The notes under the pieces are model-generated. The model searched no databases and was not told the origin of the DNA. It was given only the letters and a program-made list of their open reading frames with translations. From positions 63,485,416 through 63,549,415 of the forward strand of contig OX421966.1 of assembly GCA_949128115.1 (NCBI GenBank): DNA of 64,000 bases, read 5' to 3'. Shown here piece by piece: positions 11,460 through 22,874 of this stretch. The stretch comes from Anaspis maculata. Its lineage: Eukaryota > Arthropoda > Insecta > Coleoptera > Scraptiidae. The first letter of the stretch is position 1, and each line of letters starts with the position of its first letter. A program made the translations under genes and the position numbers.

Positions 11460-11469
11460 TCCCGGGTGC

Positions 11470-12010
11470 GTTAAGTTGGCTCCCTCATTTTCGAATTTCG
11501 AAAATTCGACTGCGGCATCGTAAAATGCTCGCAAGATGCTGGCGAATGCTGTATTTTTTCAAAAATGCTCGGCCCGATTCGCCAAAAAAACAATTTTCAT
11601 TTGGGGGGCCGACTCAACGGTAGCCTCCCCCCCACTTTCGAGTTTTGGGAATTTCACAACGGCATCGAGTAATGCTCGCGAAACGCTGGCAAATGCTGTA
11701 TTTTTTTCGAAAAATGCTTGACCCAAATCGACACAAAAGCCCTTCGAAATTGGGGGGCGAGCTTAACGCCAGCCCCTCACTTTCGAATTTTGTAAATCTC
11801 ACGACGGCATCTCATAATGCCCGCGAAATGCTGGCGAATGCTGCTCAGCCCGATTCGCAAAAAAAATTATTTGGGGGGCCAACTCAACGGTAGCCCCCCA
11901 CTTTCGAATTTTGGAAATTTCACCACGGCATCGTAAAATGCTCGTGAAATGCCGGGGAATGCTGTATTTTTTTCAAAAAATGCTAGGCCCAAATCGACAG
12001 AAAGATTTTT
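11470..12010. repeat. Left tandem-repeat arm (4 units)
   Basis: Units are recognised by AAATGCTNGNCCC followed by GATTCGCCAAAAAA- or AAATCGACACAAAAG-type text, a GGGGGGC tract, TTTCGAATTTTG and GGCATCGTAAAATGCTCG. Marker positions fall near 11560, 11710, 11840 and 11980. The two unit types alternate, so the real period is a dimer of about 285 bp. Confidence 0.7.
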
Positions 12011-12112
12011 CGAAGTTGGAGGGTCAACTTGAAGCTGTTACTCAGTTCAAATGGCAAAATTGAACCTAGACCTTCAAATGCTATATCAAATTGTTTATTT
12101 ACTTAAAAGGAC

Positions 12113-12435
12113 GGAGTCAAATTGGTGAAATAAGGCGTTGCGGAATCAATCGCTGTGTGTTTATTCCTTGACAGAAATTCACCATTCAGGTCTCTTTCGA
12201 AAGCTATGTATTTTGGTTTGAGCCCATTGAAATTTTCAAGACCCAAAAACAAAATCTCAAAATTGGAATTCAAATTTCGAAATTCAAAAATTTCTCTGAA
12301 TTTTGGAAATGTCTATGGGCTCAGACCAAAGTACATTTTTGTAGCTTTTCAACGAGACCTGTATGGTAAGTTCATGTCAAGGAATAAAACCACAGCGACT
12401 GATTCCGAAACGTCCTATTTTACCAATTCAACTCC
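12113..12435. mobile_element. Small foldback element inside the larger one
   Basis: GGAGTCAAATTGGTGAAAT at the left is mirrored at the right by ATTTTACCAATTCAACTCC, and the arms pair inward through the word ATGGGCTCAGACCAAAGTAC and its partner. About 320 bp, non-coding. Imperfect symmetry continues a few bases outside, so exact ends are uncertain. Confidence 0.6.
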
Positions 12436-12696
12436 ATCCTTAATGCCGTATTAAGGCTAAAGGGGACTGAAATTGAGTACCAAGTGTGCGACAGAGAGGA
12501 AATACATCAAAAGTAATAAAATGTTTTTGATAAAACTATCAGTCTGATTTTGGATCTGAAAAAAGGGCTATGCTCAAATTTTAATTCTATTTGATGCACT
12601 AGTCAAAAAAAAATTGCAAAAAAATTAAGAAACGATTTCCGATTTTTTTCTTCCCAATTTCACAATTGATTATTGATTTTTTTGAACACACTACTA

Positions 12697-12811
12697 TTGC
12701 GGCCTTTTTAAAGTGGACGACAGTTGACAGATTTCTCAGGATTCTGGCCTGAACGTCGCATGACAGCACGCCAACTCGTTGACATTGTCGTCCACTTTAT
12801 TTTGGCCGCAA
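12697..12811. repeat. Short inverted repeat
   Basis: TTGCGGCC...AAAGTGGACGAC at the left is mirrored by GTCGTCCACTTT...GGCCGCAA at the right (about 25 bp arms, a few mismatches). Probably a miniature inverted-repeat element. Confidence 0.5.
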
Positions 12812-14224
12812 CCGTACCAATCTGACTGACGCACATAACTGACGTAGCTCACGTGCCCCGTGACAGATGACGCACATCTGACTGACGTTGCCCCGGATCA
12901 GCTGTTCAAGACGGAGCTGCGTGACGTCAGTGGAAATGGTTTATTATTGGGCAGTTGCTTTTTACACTGCTGGGATTTTCTACGGGACTGAAGATGCGGT
13001 CTAATCCACGCATTAACTGTGTCATACGATAAAAGTATTGTTTACCGCGGACTATAAAATATTGTACGATGATACCGGAGAGGAATGGCTAGCGCTTGCA
13101 CGTGGCGGCGCGCGATTAACTTGAAAGGGAAATTTTCAAAACTGATTTCGGTCGATACTATTGATGGTTTTTGAATTTTGAAGAAAGGTTGACATCAATA
13201 TTCACCACAAAATGAAATGACTACCTTGAATTTTCAATTTTTTTGGGAAATAAAAAAAAATGAAAATTTTTTCTCCCAAAAAAACAACACAGAACAAAAC
13301 AGTTGGAAGCACTTCTTTATCTGTCAAATGTCAAATAATCAAAAATATACAAATTCAAAACTTTGCGATTCAATTATTCAAAATCTATCGGATGGATTTG
13401 AACCAAATTCAGCAAAGAGCAACAGAATGAAAGAGTCAAATTAAGTCTGCAGTTAGGGCTTTCCATCATCTCTCAATCAGGCGCTACAAGATTTGGCGGC
13501 ACTTATTCCTTTCTTGCTCAAAACATCTATGTTCCGCACACTTGCTGGACGGGAGCTTTTGGTATGTTGTTCAGCATTGATTGGGAGTCATTTGTGCAAA
13601 TTTTCAAAATGGACATATTTATTTCAGGGTTTGACCAAAATTTCACCTAAAACTCCTGGGCTACAAGTGATGGGTATTTATTTCATAAGTATTTGTGCCA
13701 AATTTGGTGAAAATCGCTTTGATGACTTGAGAGCTATTGCAAAAAGATGATTTTGAAAACTGAACTTTGGAGGGCTCTATCTCCCTTAGGTAGCGTTTTG
13801 GAGAAAAATAAAATTATGCATGTCGACTTAGTTTTCGATGGACCATCGAATGGCGAATTATTGCTACTATAACCTGGACCACCCTGTATTTTTGACACTT
13901 ATTTCTAATGAATGTATGTAATATGTATAGGTAGGTAGGTACCCATTGGGACACTCTGGATTGGTTGGCTACGAGGAACTGATCCACTGGAACTTGTTTA
14001 AAACCATGAAATATTCAAAATAACTGAGTCACACTCTCAATCCAGACTGACCACTCATCTCTACGGCATCGCCAATAAGTGAATTAACAATTTCATAGCA
14101 TTTCTAGTCCACGTTATCCATATTTTATTCTTGATTTCTACTTAGATTCTACTTGCTTTTTTATGTAATATAATATTTTTATATTTATTTAAGAAGTTAC
14201 GATTTCATAACATTTTGATAATAG

Positions 14225-15135
14225 GTACCAGCATTTCGCAAGCATTTTACTATGCCGTGGTGGAATTTCCAAAATTCGAAAAGAGCTTTTGTCTTTTTGG
14301 GCCCAGCGTTTTTTCGAAAAAAAATACAGCATTCGCCAGCATTTCGCGAGCATTTTAAGATGCCATCGTGAGATTTTCAAAATTCGAAAGTGGGGGGCTA
14401 GCGGTAAGTTGCCCCCCCAACTTCGAAGAGGGACCGTTGTGTCGATTTGGGCCCAGCATTTTTCGAAAATAATACAGCATTCACCAGCATCTCACGAGCA
14501 TTTCACGATGCCGTCGTGAAATTTCCAAAATTCGAAAATAGGGGGGCTACCGTTGAGTTGGCCCCTTAAATTTTTTTTTTGATGAATCGGGCTGAGCATT
14601 TTTTGAAAAAAATACAGCATTCGCCAGCATTTCGCGAGCATTTCAAGATGCCGTCGTGATATTCTCAAAATTCGAAAGTGGGGGGCTAGCGATAAGTTGG
14701 CCCCCCTAACTTCGAAGGACTTTTGTGTCGATTTGGGCCCAGCATTTTTCGAAAAGGATACAGTATTCGCCAGCATTTCACGATCATTTCACGATGCCGT
14801 CGTGATATTTCTAAAATTCGAAAGTGGGGGGCTATCGTTAAGCGGGCCCTCCAAATTCGAAGGGCTTTTATGTCGAATTGGGCCCAGCATTTAAAAAAAA
14901 TACAGCATTCGCCAGCATTCGCGAGCATTTCACGATGCCGTCGTGAAATTTTCAAAACTCGAAAGTGGGGGGGAGGGCTACCGTTGAGTTGGCCCCCCAA
15001 ATAAAAACTGTTTTTTTGGCGAATCGGGCCGAGCATTTTTGAAAATAATACAGCATTCGCCAGCATCTTGCGAGCATTTCACGATGCCGCAGTCGAATTT
15101 TTGAAATTCGGAAATGAGGGGGCCAATTCAACGCA
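14225..15135. repeat. Right tandem-repeat arm (6 units)
   Basis: The same unit as the left arm, inverted, with GCCCAGCATTTTT-type markers near 14299, 14450, 14590, 14736, 14880 and 15028 (spacings about 140-151 bp). Long open frames here (for example 14686-15066) are the repeat read through and give the same peptide words (MLANA, RHREMLAKCW) over and over; they are not genes. Confidence 0.7.
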
Positions 15136-15142
15136 CCCGGGT

Positions 15143-16127
15143 TTTCCTCTTGTTCTTACTCCTTCAACTTTTGTTCCCAAACGTCTTCTTAGCATTCGAG
15201 TTCGCTCATCCACAGTGGTTCCTAATTTGCAAGAGCAAAAAAATTTGACGCAGGTATCCACAATAAAGGATCCATCCTTTGGGAAGGAAGTTGGTTTCCA
15301 TCGAATTCTTCTCCCAAGCAGGCTTTTGGGGGCATCCCAGATTCGGGTCACCTTCGGCAGAACTCTTGATTTTGAAGGTTTCCTTCGACCAAATTTTGAT
15401 CCTTGAGTCCTTTTATCTAAAGTTCCAGCGTCAATGTGAGCCTCAAATTCCAGAAAATCGATCCGCGAGGAGAGAAATAGTTGAATGTGATTCCACAAGA
15501 ACTAAGAGATTCATCATCAGGTGATGAAATTTCTAAGACTTGTCTCTCAAGCCTTCTTGTCATGAAGCAATACAACTCGTGGTTCTAGTCTCTTTATCGT
15601 CTGATAAAAACCCGACAGCCAAGCTTAGAAACAAGCTGGAGCGCTTGAGAGACTAGTTTCAAAAATTTACGATAAAACTGAGTGAGTAACCCAAGCAATA
15701 TTTGGTGAGAATAAGTCTTGAAGCCTTTAATTAACAAAATCTGCAAGCCTGCCAATGTCACTGCGTATAGAGAGGGAGGCGTCAACGTCAGAGCGATAAA
15801 ACAGCTTGCGGTGGTGGCTGGGTCTACGTGTATTGGAATCAACTTCCTCATACAGAATGCTTGGTCTGATGAAAAATTGAAAACGGTTTCTGTGGCTGCG
15901 GTGACTACCCCCACATGATAGATTGGTGAATTTGGAATGGCTGCTGCTCTATTTCTCAGCAAAATTCTACTACGTTGTCAGATGAAACGTCATAAATGTC
16001 AAAACGTCAAAAAATGACCTTGAAATACCGCTACTTCTTCTTTCTTCTAAAATTGGAAACGTCAGTTATTGTTGTTTGCATAGTACCAAGCATCGCGTAA
16101 CCATGGTGATCGAAACCCACGCTAATG
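15143..16127. other. Intergenic; opposed open frames at 15594-15962
   Basis: A plus-strand frame (15718-15918) and a longer minus-strand frame (15594-15962) overlap. The plus frame has protein-like composition (AVVAGSTCIGINFLIQNAW) and might be an exon, but I recognise no family and see no clean splice sites. Nothing else recognised. Confidence 0.35.
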
Positions 16128-17448
16128 TCGCTGTACTAGAATGATAGTAAGACAACTTGAAAAACATAGTTTCGAGTAATCGCCACTTGAACATTTCAGA
16201 AGAACGAAAAACACTCTTCTCGAAATTTCGGAGATTTTTTAATTTTCCAGTTGTATTATATCGCTCCTGATAGACCTGTGAGGAATTCATCATGAAATCA
16301 CATTTACTCTTTGAGAAAAAAATCAAAAAGTGAACATATCCTTGTATATCGCTAGAAATAATGGTTCTGTTGGAAGTTGTCCGTTTTTTCATGTAAGTTA
16401 TCCTACTATTCGTCAGGAATTCGTAGAGTGATTTTGAATTTATCCCTCTTTTTTTTCAAGTTGTCCGAGTATTGCACAGTAAGCATAGCCTGGTTCAACA
16501 TATTTTTCATAGTTATCCTTAAGTATTGTATGACATGGAATAAGCCCATTAGCTTTTGGCTGTCATCTGACAAATGAAAGTGTCACTATCAGAAATTGGA
16601 AATTCATTTGGAAGTCCTTGGAAAACTGTATTCAGAACAGTAGATAGTGTTTCGCTAACTGTCGTGTGTCAAATATTGAAAAATGTCAAAGTTCATAACT
16701 TTGTCACTCAATTATTCAAGATTTTTCATCAAACATTTCATCCTGTGAACCGATTTTCACGATTTCTTTTACTTTTGGCAGTTTTGGTCATAGCTATAAC
16801 CAATATAGTCTGCCTCCGCATCTATCCATTGTTTTAGTTCAGTTTTACCCAATACAAACTGACCTATGGATTACGAAATCATGGCAATGTAGATTGGAGA
16901 TAAGTTAAAATTATCAAGTCATTTCAAACAATTCACGGAACATTTCTGGTCAAATAGTGGGACAACTTAGAGAAAAGTAAGATATTTTACAAACGCATGA
17001 GAGTATGTTTGTGCAATAGTGAGTTAAAATGAAATATCTGAAGACTTTCATTGAATCAGTTGGTTTTTTGGTATAAGAGTGAGACATCTTTCACAGTAAA
17101 ATACTGAGAGCGCATGAAAAATAAGGACAACTTGAAATTTTCAAATCAGATTTGTTGTAAAATTGGGACATGTTGAAATGTCTTCGTATTATACCAGAAG
17201 GCAAGATCAAATTCGATCTATTTCTCAGTGAAAGAAATAGAACATTTTGAGATGTCCGAGTATTAGATCAGAACTGTGAAAAAAACAGATAATTATAACA
17301 GTGAGATATTCATTTTTTATGTACTTCCATGATGATTCTGAGTGATTCGATTTTTTTACCAGGTAGAGAATAGCTTGGAGCTATAGATTTTGAAATAATC
17401 CGAAAATCAGAAATTTTAAGTTATCTTACTATCATTCTAGCACAGCGA
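16128..17448. mobile_element. Terminal-inverted-repeat element, 1.3 kb
   Basis: TCGCTGTACTAGAATGATAG at the left (continuing TAAGACAACTT) is mirrored by CTATCATTCTAGCACAGCGA at the right with few mismatches over about 35 bp. The interior is not a palindrome but repeats words such as GACAACTT, GAGACAT and AGTAAGATA. No transposase. Two short plus-strand frames (16377-16577, 16574-16837) look like chance. Target duplication not resolved. Confidence 0.55.
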
Positions 17449-17591
17449 TGTGATTAGTTGAGTACCTACCTACCGAGGATTATACAACTATACAACTCAA
17501 TCTTAACATTATACTTCAAAAATTCGCTGCGTTAGGTATCGGTTTCCCTCAATTTCATTCTTATTATATTATTTTCAAGATCGATCATCAC

Positions 17592-18100
17592 TAGAGTGCG
17601 GATTTAGAATTTTTACATGTTCTATTTGCTAAGTTGGATGCAACCGTCGACTTGCAGCTTGAAGTTTTCATCTATAAGGAACCTAAGTACTAAGTTTCAT
17701 TTCGCATATAATTTTATATTTTGACTTTTTACCGCATACAATATGATAGTCCATATAATCGCATATAGTCGCATATTTAGTCCATATTTTTGCACACAAC
17801 TGAATATTGGTCACTATTTTGGCCATTTTATCTATATGTGCCAGAAAACCACGATATTTTAATCTCAAGAAAAAATGATTGAACATTTTCAAAGATTTTT
17901 TTTTTTACTTTGATGGTCAAAGTTGGTTGGTTGGTTTCACATGCAAATGTTGAAATTTTCAGTATTCTTGCAGCTCATATCATATATTTACTCGCATATA
18001 TTGCTCTATTTGAACATTTCTACCGCATATTTTGATACTTTTTAAACGCATATAAACTGCATATTTTGGGCTTTTTTACCGCATATAAATCCGCTCCCTA
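17592..18100. repeat. GCATATA-rich inverted-repeat element
   Basis: Ends share (A/G)GNGCGGATTTA in inverse orientation (17595 and 18090). The interior is packed with GCATATA, CGCATAT and ACCGCATA words in both orientations. Probably a degenerate miniature element; ends not exactly placed. Confidence 0.45.
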
Positions 18101-18718
18101 ATCAATTATTACCTATCCAATTTTTATTGCAGTGCGTAATCCCCGAGCCACGAGCTCTTGTCTCCTTATACTTACCTACCCAGTACCCATGCTCAATGTC
18201 GGCCGAGCTGAAAGCTGAAACACAATATCCGAAGAACATAGGTGAGAATCGAACGGTCTTTTGCGGTACACTACCAGCGAGTGTCTGAGGTATAAAGTCC
18301 TGAGTGTAATTTCGTGCTCTGCGAGATGGTAGTGCACCATAACCGCAAAACTTCACACACACAATAGCATAATACCTATCTAGTCCTCCTTTATTATAAT
18401 GGCGAGTCCGTTGGGCTTAATCGCACGAAGTGAAAGTAAAACGGCACACGAGAGAGGTGCATTCCCATGCATATGTTATTTCAGCTCTAGCTCGCGAATT
18501 ATATTTGAATACAATTACCCGGAGTAGCATTTCCTTATGCACAACAAGAGATCGCAGCATTATGGCGGCTAGCTGTCGCCAAGCGAATTTGCATCGAGCG
18601 ATGAGTTTTAAGGCTCTTTTTTTTTCATTAAAGTCTCGATGATGGTGACTGCTGAGAGGAAGCTCTTCATCAGATATTCTCGAGCATTGATTGATTCTGT
18701 GTTTTTTGTTTGTTTCAG
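18101..18718. other. G+C-richer intergenic or upstream sequence
   Basis: Overlapping open frames exist on both strands (for example minus 18102-18362 and 18417-18773, plus 18430-18642), but none is recognisable. It ends in a polypyrimidine tract that leads into the candidate exon at 18719. Confidence 0.4.
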
Positions 18719-18791
18719 GCAATTTGAACGGGAGGCCGTGCATGAATGGGCACGCGACCAAGCCGGAGGACAAGCAATCGACATTGTCAAG
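18719..18791 (+). CDS. Candidate 73-nt internal exon
   Basis: A T-rich tract ending TTTGTTTGTTTCAG precedes it and CAAG|GTGAGG follows, both close to consensus splice sites. Of the three phases one has a stop; the others read NLNGRPCMNGHATKPEDKQS (then TLS) or QFEREAVHEWARDQAGGQAI (then DIVK). The G+C content is clearly above the flanks, as for coding sequence. I do not recognise the protein. No partner exon was identified within the window, so the rest of the gene would be outside or across long introns. An overlapping minus-strand frame is the alternative. Confidence 0.35.
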
Positions 18792-20828
18792 GTGAGGGTT
18801 TTTCTTGTACCTATGGCTTACCGAATTCTTTCAGAAGATACAGGTAACAAGTATTTATATGCAAACAGTTTTTATGAAATGGTGATGGATTGAATTGAGT
18901 CTTGTACATATTCCCTCCGACACTTTAATCACCCGCGGCTCTATACCTACTTCTTGAGTACCTATTATAAGTAGATGTCCCTTGAAAGTGAGGAAACTCT
19001 CAAGTATAGAGGAAGCTGCGGAAATCATCTCAACTGTAAGTTTTCGCGCGGACACCCGGTAGATATATTTTGATAGTGAATCAGTAATTTGTCCTGATTC
19101 TGCACTTTTTCGTCGAAAAAATGAAATATAAAAAATCAAAAGTATTTCATCATAGGCAGTATACTTCCTACGATGGCACACTGTGAAAAATCAAGTCATT
19201 TTGACGTTTCATCATTTCTGGATTAGTACAAACGGGATAAATGGACGATTTTATAATAAGAAAATGAAAATCGATAGTAGGAGTAAGAATAAAAGACAAG
19301 AAAAACCCCTGGAATTTTTTCTAAAAATAAGAAATTTTGGAAAAAAACTTCACCAGAAAGTTTGTGAATGAATATTTTAGACATAATACCGCGAATGGAC
19401 ATCTTTAAAAGTCAAGGACAAATTGTTTCAATTTTTCAAGTAGTCAAGAACTAATGTCTGATGACATAACACCTATGCCATCAAAGGAACGGCTGAGGTA
19501 TATAAGATAAGATAAGAAGCTTTATTGCTCAACAACACAAGTTATATGTATGAAGGACAATAGTCACAAGTCCAAATATACACACACCTATAAGGTGATT
19601 TACATTTAAAAAACGCCACCTGGTGTGGAGCTCGGTACTTGATCGTGGAGGAATTTTTCGAGAGGAACACATACTCAGACGTCTGGTAGCCTAGGTGGGC
19701 ACTAGTAGATACCTGCAATACCCACATCAATGACATGAAATTTGACAAGTAGGAATAATGTAAAAAAGGGTTTGCTGATGTGTCTTGTATTTGATCTTGT
19801 GGTTGGCGTATTCAGCAGGCTAGTAGTAGATCTAGTTTCAGAGGTGAGAGGCTGGAAGATTGCGGTACCAGCAATACATAGCCTTGCAGTTGCGGTGGAA
19901 AAATTGAGACGGTGACTGTTACGTCACACCTTTCGCAGGCAGATGCAAGCATGGTATGCTGCTTTGTCAGTAGCTTTCGCCCCTGCCATTCTTGCCATTT
20001 AGTGCCTGCTGATTGATCCCCCAATACCCAGTGGGTCACAAAGCGAGCCTTAATCTGGATTTTGACAGTGGGGCTACAACAAACGTTTGCGTCTCAATTA
20101 AAAAGGTAGCGAACTGTGAAATATAGAATGCGGATCTCCGTGTGAGGTCTAAGCAGAAAATCTTTGGAAAAAGGAGACTGACGACGCAGCCAGCCCAAGC
20201 GGTGATCTTTTCTGGCGTGCCAACAGTTGGTGTGTTCGGAGGATTCGGTCCACAGTCGCTGTTGCTGTTTCTTGGGTGAAAGCTAGGGATGATGCAGAGA
20301 AACGACGCTGGTCATCGATGTAAGGCCCAATAAAGAGCCTGCTGGGTCCCAAGGGTTCACAGAAACAAAAGTTTGCTGGTAGTGGACGGCACAAGACAGC
20401 AATGTGACAGTTTTGACGTGCCTCCAATTGACGTACAAGCCGACGTTGCCAGGCGGCAACTTACACCTCTTCCAACAATTAATTCCCTAAAACTTCCTCC
20501 ATCACGAATGGGCCATTTTCCCCAATGAGGTCAATCGCCTATGAAACATGAAACAGATTTCAAGTCAGTCAAAAAAGACAAAACATAAATTACAATTACA
20601 GGACAAAGGTCTGTGTTTCCTGAATAGCCCCCATGAACTCATTTAAAAATGGAGAGCTCAAGTCTGTTATAGGGCAGATTCCATTGGAGCACCTGATGGA
20701 CATCACGTATACGGAGGATCTGACGATCGCGTTCGAAGTGGCAGCAGGCAGCAGGCAGTCGGCAAAATCTGCAGCCTCTAGAATTCAGCCGTGGTACCTG
20801 TATAAAGAACTGAGCAGGTCGGATAACA
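18792..20828. other. No gene recognised; possible LINE tail near 19507
   Basis: At 19505-19535 the text ATAAGATAAGATAAGAAGCTTTATTG, read on the minus strand, is an AATAAA signal followed by CTTAT repeats, a typical microsatellite tail of some LINEs. No reverse transcriptase was found to its right, where only unassigned minus-strand frames occur (19542-19748, 19812-20039, 20149-20427) in a G+C-richer block. Confidence 0.35.
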
Positions 20829-21248
20829 GAATATCCCAGCCAGAAATATCCCGGCAATAATATCTCAACCAAAAATATCCCCGCGACCAAAAAGCCCATG
20901 TCAAAAATATCACCGCCAGTAATATCCTGGCCAAAAATATTCCAGCCAAAACGTCCTCGGGAAAAAACGTCTAAGGGAAAAGACGTCCCAGGGAAAATAC
21001 ATCCCCAGGAAAATACGCCCTCGGGAAAAAAAGTCCCCCGGGCTTCTTTGTTTACTTCCGAAACTCCAGTGGAGACTGTCTCTTGTGTCCTTTTATGCGT
21101 GCTTAGCAGAGCTTCAAACGATATTGAAGACACAAGGAGCTCCAGCGAAGCTTCATAGCTTGACATACCATGAAGGCAAAAGGGGGGCTTACTGGTACTC
21201 TGAAAGCCAATAAAAGGCTAACTGAGCTAATCAGAACTCCATACTATA

Positions 21249-22837
21249 CCGGGTGGGCCATAAAAATCAGTGGTCGGAATTTTTCCTTCTAAATTTTTTT
21301 CTTTTGCCACCGATTCAATCGAACTTTTCAGCATTGGCTAGCAAATCAAATAGGCTTCAATTTTCGGTTTTCAAAATGGCCGACATATCAAAATTCAAGA
21401 TGACAGAAACAATTGAAAATAGGCTTTCATTTGTTCTTGTTGCTTTTTATTGAAAATCACCAGAAAGTCGAAACCAATAATGTATTATGGAGGAATAGAC
21501 CTTTCTTGTCAATTCAAAACCACAACCAGTGGAATCCGGTCATCGGCTGAGGAGCTATTGCGAGTTGAAGCGAAGCCTACTTTCCGTTTTTTTCATTTCC
21601 GCATAATTGATTCAAATTTAGGGATCCTGTCCGCCAATTCGTCATTGGCTCATTTTTCAACCGATTTTCTCAGATTTGGTATCAATGGCTAGCCAATTGG
21701 ACAGGCTATCTTTTTCATATGAGAAAATGACGTACATGTCAAAATCCAATATGGCGGAAGCAATTGAAAATATAATTTCTTTTGTCCTTACTGCTTTTTG
21801 ATGGAAATCAGCAGAAAGTCAAAACCAATAATTATTATGAAGGAATAGACCTTCCTTGACAATCCAACACGGCAACCAATGAAATCGGGTCATCTGCTGA
21901 GGAGCTACGGCCAGTTGAAGCGAAGCCTACTTACCGGTTCCTTTATTTCCGCATAAATGACCCAAATTAAGGACTTCTGCCCGCCATATCCTTATTTTCC
22001 AACCGATTTTTTCAAATTTGGTATCAATGGCTAGCCAATTGGACAAGCTGCCATTTTCATATGAGAAAATGGTCATCATGTCAAAATTCAAGATGGCGGA
22101 GGCTATTGAAGATGGGCCTTATTCGTTTTTGTTGGAATAGAAAAACGGAAAGTAGGCTTCGCTTCAACTGGCCGTAGCTCCTCATCAGATGAACCGATTT
22201 GATTGGTTGCTGTCTTGAATTGTCGAGGAAGGTCTATTCCTTCAAAATAATTATTGGTTTTGACTTTCCGCTCATTTTTATTGAGAAGCAATGACGACAA
22301 AAAAAATTCTATTTTCAATTGCTTCCGCCATCTTGGATTTTGACAGATCTGTCATTTTGTAATATTAGGAAAGTAGCCTGTCCAATTGGCTAGCCATTGA
22401 TACCAAATGTGAGAAAATCGGTTGAGAAATAAGCATATGACGGATTGGCGGGCAGGATTCCCAAATTTGGATCAATTATGCGGAAATAAAAAAAAACGGA
22501 AAGTGGGCCTGGCTTCAACTCGCAATAGCTCCTCAGCAGATAACTTGATTTCATTGATTGTCTTCAATTGACAAGGGAGGTCTAATCCTTTATAATACAT
22601 TATTGGTTTTGACTTTCCGCTTTCCGGTAACTTTCAATAAAAAGCAACGAGAACAAAAGAGGGCCTTTTTTCAATTGTTTCTGCCATCTTGAATTTTGGT
22701 ATGTCGGCCATTTTGAAATACAGAAATGATAGCCTATTCAATTGGCTATTCAATGCTGAAAAGTTCGATATAATCGGTGGAGGAATAAAAATTTTAGGAG
22801 GAAAAATTCAGACTACGGTCTTTTATGGCCCACCCGG
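21249..22837. mobile_element. TA-flanked foldback, CCGGGTGGGCCATAAAA termini
   Basis: CCGGGTGGGCCATAAAA at 21249 and its complement ending at 22837, with TA on both sides (21247-21248, 22838-22839). Arms of about 790 bp pair along their length (GGTTTTGACTTTCCGC and partners; repeated AAATTCAAGATGGC words), centre near 22045. Non-coding: frames such as 22103-22318 are arm sequence. TA duplication suggests the Tc1/mariner group. Confidence 0.85.
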
Positions 22838-22874
22838 TACTTGAGGATACAAGGGGGCCTGATAGGGCTCCAAG

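Larger units (their letters stand above)
11460..15142. mobile_element. Foldback-like element with tandem-repeat arms
   Basis: The outer ends share CCCGGGTGCGTTRARTTGG text in inverse orientation (near 11461 and 15140). Each arm is an array of ~140-150-bp units in opposite orientation: four units on the left and six on the right. The 2.2-kb middle (about 12050-14190) is not repetitive and carries smaller inverted-repeat elements. This is the layout of Drosophila FB elements, whose long inverted arms are built of tandem repeats, though I claim only similarity of form. No transposase was recognised. Confidence 0.65.

Noticed and set aside
14189..15066. Long ORFs (up to 126 aa) in the tandem arms
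   Set aside because: Repeat unit read through; the same peptide words recur with the unit period.
11460..15142. CRISPR-like regular repeats
   Set aside because: Units are ~145 bp, contiguous, and in inverted arrays in eukaryotic DNA; no spacers of uniform size.
20639..21166. 175-aa minus-strand ORF with GYFWLGY-like repeats
   Set aside because: Peptide periodicity follows the ~18-bp DNA repeat; not a gene.
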